The translations under genes and the position numbers were made by a program. DNA of 64,000 nucleotides, taken from positions 1-64,000 of the forward strand of contig NZ_BBIO01000014.1 in assembly GCF_000739695.1 (NCBI RefSeq), in the 5' to 3' direction. This document shows positions 62,161 through 64,000 of the stretch, one piece after another (position 1 is the stretch's first letter; each line of letters begins with the position of its first letter). The DNA is from Tepidicaulis marinus (GTDB lineage Bacteria > Pseudomonadota > Alphaproteobacteria > Parvibaculales > Parvibaculaceae). The notes beneath the pieces were generated by a model. The model saw only the letters and a program-made list of their open reading frames with translations, searched no databases and had not been told where the DNA came from.

Positions 62161-62862
62161 ATGTCAGACAATCTGCTGAGCTACGAAGTGAGGAACGGCG
62201 TTGCCGAAATCCGCATGGATGACGGGCGCGCCAACGCGCTTGGCCATGAGATGATCGGCGCGCTGAACGGCGCGCTCGACAAAGCCGAAAAAGAAGCAAG
62301 CGCCATTCTGCTCTCCGGGCGTGAAGGCCGCTTCTGCGCGGGCTTCGATCTGTCGGTCATGAGCGGCGGGCCGCTAGCCGTGCAGGAACTGGTGGGCTCC
62401 GGCGCCAAACTTCTCACCCGCCTTTATATGTACCCTCTGCCCGTCATCACCGCCTGCACCGGCCATGCGCTGGCCGCGGGCGGGCTTTTGCTGCTTGCCT
62501 CCGATTACCGGATCGGGGCGGAAGGCACATTCAAGATCGGGCTCAATGAAGTGGCGATCGGCATGACAACACCGCTTTTCCTGCTGCATTTCGCCCGCGA
62601 CCGCGTGCCCGCGCCGCTGTTCGACCAGGCCACCGTCCATGCGCGCATCTTCGATCCTGAAAGCGCGGTTGCCGCCGGTTTCCTTGATGAAACCGCTGCC
62701 CCGGACGCGCTAATGAGCACCGCCGCCGCAAAGGCCGAAGCCATGGGCGCGCTGCCCCGGGCTGCTTTTTCAGGCTCCAAACGCAAAGCCCATGGCCCCA
62801 CCGTTCGCCATATTGAAGACACACTCAGCGCCGATTCTTCGAGCTTTGATGGGGCGCATTAG
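62161..62862 (+). CDS. Enoyl-CoA hydratase/isomerase family protein
   Basis: Crotonase-fold enzymes hydrate or isomerise acyl-CoA. The 233-residue protein is somewhat short (usual 255-260). Oxyanion-hole segments are GREGRFCAGFDLSVMS and CTGHALAAGGLLLLASDYRIG; in the second catalytic Glu region it reads LNEVAIGMTTP. The ATG at 62161 has GGGGCGGAA upstream. The acyl substrate is not readable. Confidence 0.92.
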   Translation: MSDNLLSYEVRNGVAEIRMDDGRANALGHEMIGALNGALDKAEKEASAILLSGREGRFCAGFDLSVMSGGPLAVQELVGSGAKLLTRLYMYPLPVITACTGHALAAGGLLLLASDYRIGAEGTFKIGLNEVAIGMTTPLFLLHFARDRVPAPLFDQATVHARIFDPESAVAAGFLDETAAPDALMSTAAAKAEAMGALPRAAFSGSKRKAHGPTVRHIEDTLSADSSSFDGAH

Positions 62863-62886
62863 CCTCTGTTCGCAGGAGAACGGAAA

Positions 62887-63396
62887 ATGAGGCGGTTCAT
62901 GCATTTTCGCTTTCTGACCATCGGCCTGCTTGCCGCGGGCCTGGCTTTTGCCCAAGCCGCGCCGGCGCGGGCCGAGTGCGCCGTGGACAGCACCGAAGGC
63001 GTACTCGGCGGGCTTGCCGGGGCGGCGCTCGGCGGTTTTCTCGGCTCGAAAATCGGCAGCGGTTCGGGCAAGACAGCCGCCACGATCGGCGGCGCCTTGC
63101 TGGGCGGCTTTGCGGGCAATCAGGCCGCGCGCAATCTGACCTGCCAGGACCAGTCCTATATGTACGACACCACCCAGTCTTCGCTGGAGCGCTACCCTTC
63201 AGGCCAGAGCGCCACCTGGCGCAACCCCGATAGCGGACATTGGGGCACGGTGACGCCGGTCAGCACCTACCAAGGTGAGGGCGGGCGCAATTGCCGCGAG
63301 TTCGAGCAGACGATCTATATCGACGGCCAGCCGGAACAGGCGACCGGCACGGCCTGCCGCCAGGGTGACGGCACCTGGAAAATCATCGGCGGATAA
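62887..63396 (+). CDS. Glycine-zipper surface-antigen-like protein
   Basis: The 169-residue protein has a signal peptide (cleavage near APARA, residue 29), a glycine-zipper pair of helices (GVLGGLAGAALGGFLGSKIG and TIGGALLGGFAGNQAA, about 38-78) and a C-terminal domain with CREFEQTIYIDGQ typical of 17-kDa/RT0821-type antigens. It is a probable outer-membrane protein. Start ATG 62887 follows GGAGAA. A terminator lies at 63421-63455. Confidence 0.88.
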   Translation: MRRFMHFRFLTIGLLAAGLAFAQAAPARAECAVDSTEGVLGGLAGAALGGFLGSKIGSGSGKTAATIGGALLGGFAGNQAARNLTCQDQSYMYDTTQSSLERYPSGQSATWRNPDSGHWGTVTPVSTYQGEGGRNCREFEQTIYIDGQPEQATGTACRQGDGTWKIIGG

Positions 63397-63420
63397 GAGC
63401 GCACGCTGAAGCGGTTTGAA

Positions 63421-63455
63421 ACGGGAGATGGCACCGCCGTCTCCCGTTTTTCTTT
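63421..63455 (+). terminator. Rho-independent terminator of the glycine-zipper gene
   Basis: ACGGGAGA/TCTCCCGT with a TGGCACCGCCG loop is followed by TTTTTC. Confidence 0.9.
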
Positions 63456-63480
63456 GCGCCCGCCCGGGAGGACCAGACGA

Positions 63481-63610
63481 AATTGCCTCAAATTATTCGA
63501 AAAGAAATCTGAAAATTGAATACAAATAAAAATAAGAGATAATAAAAGTATATATAAATACTCGCTGAACTTATCTCAAATACATACTCCAATTTTGGAA
63601 ATATAGAAAC
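63481..63610. other. AT-rich stretch with a nested dyad
   Basis: About 130 bases are strikingly AT-rich in a GC-rich chromosome. GAGATAA (63536-63542) / TTATCTC (63571-63577) enclose AGTAT/ATACT (63547-63551, 63558-63562). It probably holds the promoter or a regulator site of the next gene. Confidence 0.6.
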
Positions 63611-63622
63611 TCGAGACGTGTA

Positions 63623-63658
63623 ACTTACCCAATACAGGATCGAAAGATCGGGGTAAGT
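63623..63658 (+). promoter_or_regulatory. Hairpin that would bury the ribosome site of the BTLCP gene
   Basis: ACTTACCC (63623-63630) pairs perfectly with GGGTAAGT (63651-63658). Inside is GATC-GAAA-GATC (63638-63649), a four-base stem with a GNRA-type loop. The only plausible ribosome site, GGGGTAAG (63650-63657), is the right arm, three to four bases before the ATG at 63662. Confidence 0.75.
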
Positions 63659-63661
63659 ACA

Positions 63662-64000
63662 ATGTTCTTGATGCGTTTAGTTATCAGCGTCGCATTGGTG
63701 CTGTATCTGGTGGGGTGCCAGACTATTGCGCCGGATGCGACGTCCGGGCTCAAAGCCGGTAAGCCTTTGGCGCCGGCCGGAGCCCTTCAACCCGTTTCCA
63801 TGGAAGCGGGCTCTCAGGTCGTTCCCCCCTTCGGCTATATCGGATTTTGCCTGCGCCATGCCGCGGAGTGCGAAACCGGCACCCAGACGCCCTCCAGCGT
63901 CGAGCTGACGCCCGAAAAATGGCGCGAGCTCAACGAGGTGAACGATTACGTCAACAAAGCCATCCGGCCGGTCGAAGATATCGACCTTTATAGCCGTGCC
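63662..64000 (+). CDS. BTLCP (transglutaminase-like cysteine peptidase) lipoprotein, N-terminal part
   Basis: This family (DUF920) includes LapG, the periplasmic protease that releases adhesins under c-di-GMP control. The 113 codons in the window start at ATG 63662 with a lipoprotein signal and lipobox (YLVGC, Cys19), then PPFGYIGFCLRHAAECE and the ELTPEKWRELNEVNDYVNKAI segment diagnostic of the family. The catalytic Cys-His-Asp are beyond the window. Truncation is due to the edge. Confidence 0.87.
   Translation, partial: MFLMRLVISVALVLYLVGCQTIAPDATSGLKAGKPLAPAGALQPVSMEAGSQVVPPFGYIGFCLRHAAECETGTQTPSSVELTPEKWRELNEVNDYVNKAIRPVEDIDLYSRA

Noticed and set aside
63000-64000. AT-rich patch as a prophage or island boundary
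   Set aside because: No integrase, tRNA target or direct repeat is visible in the last kilobase; a promoter explanation is simpler.

Overview
The window is GC-rich, densely packed chromosomal DNA from an alphaproteobacterium. Supporting signs are the tRNA-Tyr/tRNA-Gly/tuf order at the left end, a DUF2336 protein, a CsgG/HfaB-type holdfast-anchor pair, a BTLCP cysteine peptidase, a PAS_5 protein, and GC-rich palindromic repeats of the kind common in this class. The many CoA-dependent catabolic genes and the flavin/diiron operon would suit a Parvibaculum-like aerobic heterotroph, but that placement is inference.

Layout. 0-5 kb: the start of tuf, three tRNAs, rlmB, two membrane proteins, a GST and a LysR regulator divergent from a darcynin-family gene. 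5-14 kb: a ZntB transporter, a secreted Cys-rich protein, a TetR-diiron-flavin monooxygenase operon with two operator palindromes, an orphan molybdenum hydroxylase large subunit coupled to yaaA, and a class II aldolase. 14-26 kb: an FAD oxidoreductase, glpK, moaA, cutA, nadK, a NUDIX hydrolase, a degenerate EAL protein, a PcaF-like thiolase, a DUF2336 protein, a sterol-desaturase-like membrane oxygenase and a DksA-type zinc-finger protein. 26-36 kb: mostly acyl-CoA metabolism (CaiB-type transferase, acyl-CoA dehydrogenase, MaoC, CitE-like lyase, phytanoyl-CoA dioxygenase), an MFS carrier, a lytic transglycosylase, a pseudo-receiver protein and a nitroreductase. 36-44 kb: housekeeping (thrS, yidD, an IscU-like scaffold, cysS, folE, hisI) and a patatin-like protein. 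44-51 kb: a CBS protein, a DUF2157/GDYXXLXY pair, a carotenoid oxygenase, a quinone-oxidoreductase-like enzyme, a rhomboid and a DsbA-like isomerase. 51-64 kb: the hfaA/hfaB-like pair, an accessory patch with a GIY-YIG nuclease between two composite repeats, a PAS_5 protein, a MarR/DUF417 pair, a GMC oxidoreductase, an OmpA-like lipoprotein, a two-domain PilZ protein, an enoyl-CoA hydratase, a glycine-zipper protein and the start of a BTLCP peptidase.

The points most worth following are these. (1) A GIY-YIG gene is bracketed by two ~146-bp composite palindromic repeats; shorter composites of the same plan occur elsewhere in the window. (2) A MarR-type gene with a Cys-rich tail has a perfect 27-bp palindrome that carries the -10 box and ends four bases before the start codon, so the mRNA is probably leaderless; a DUF417 (RclC-like) gene follows it. 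(3) A TetR-diiron-luciferase-family operon has paired operators. (4) A hairpin at the right edge buries the ribosome binding site of the BTLCP gene. (5) Several signalling proteins (EAL, receiver) have lost catalytic residues. No phage, integrase, IS transposase or CRISPR array was seen.
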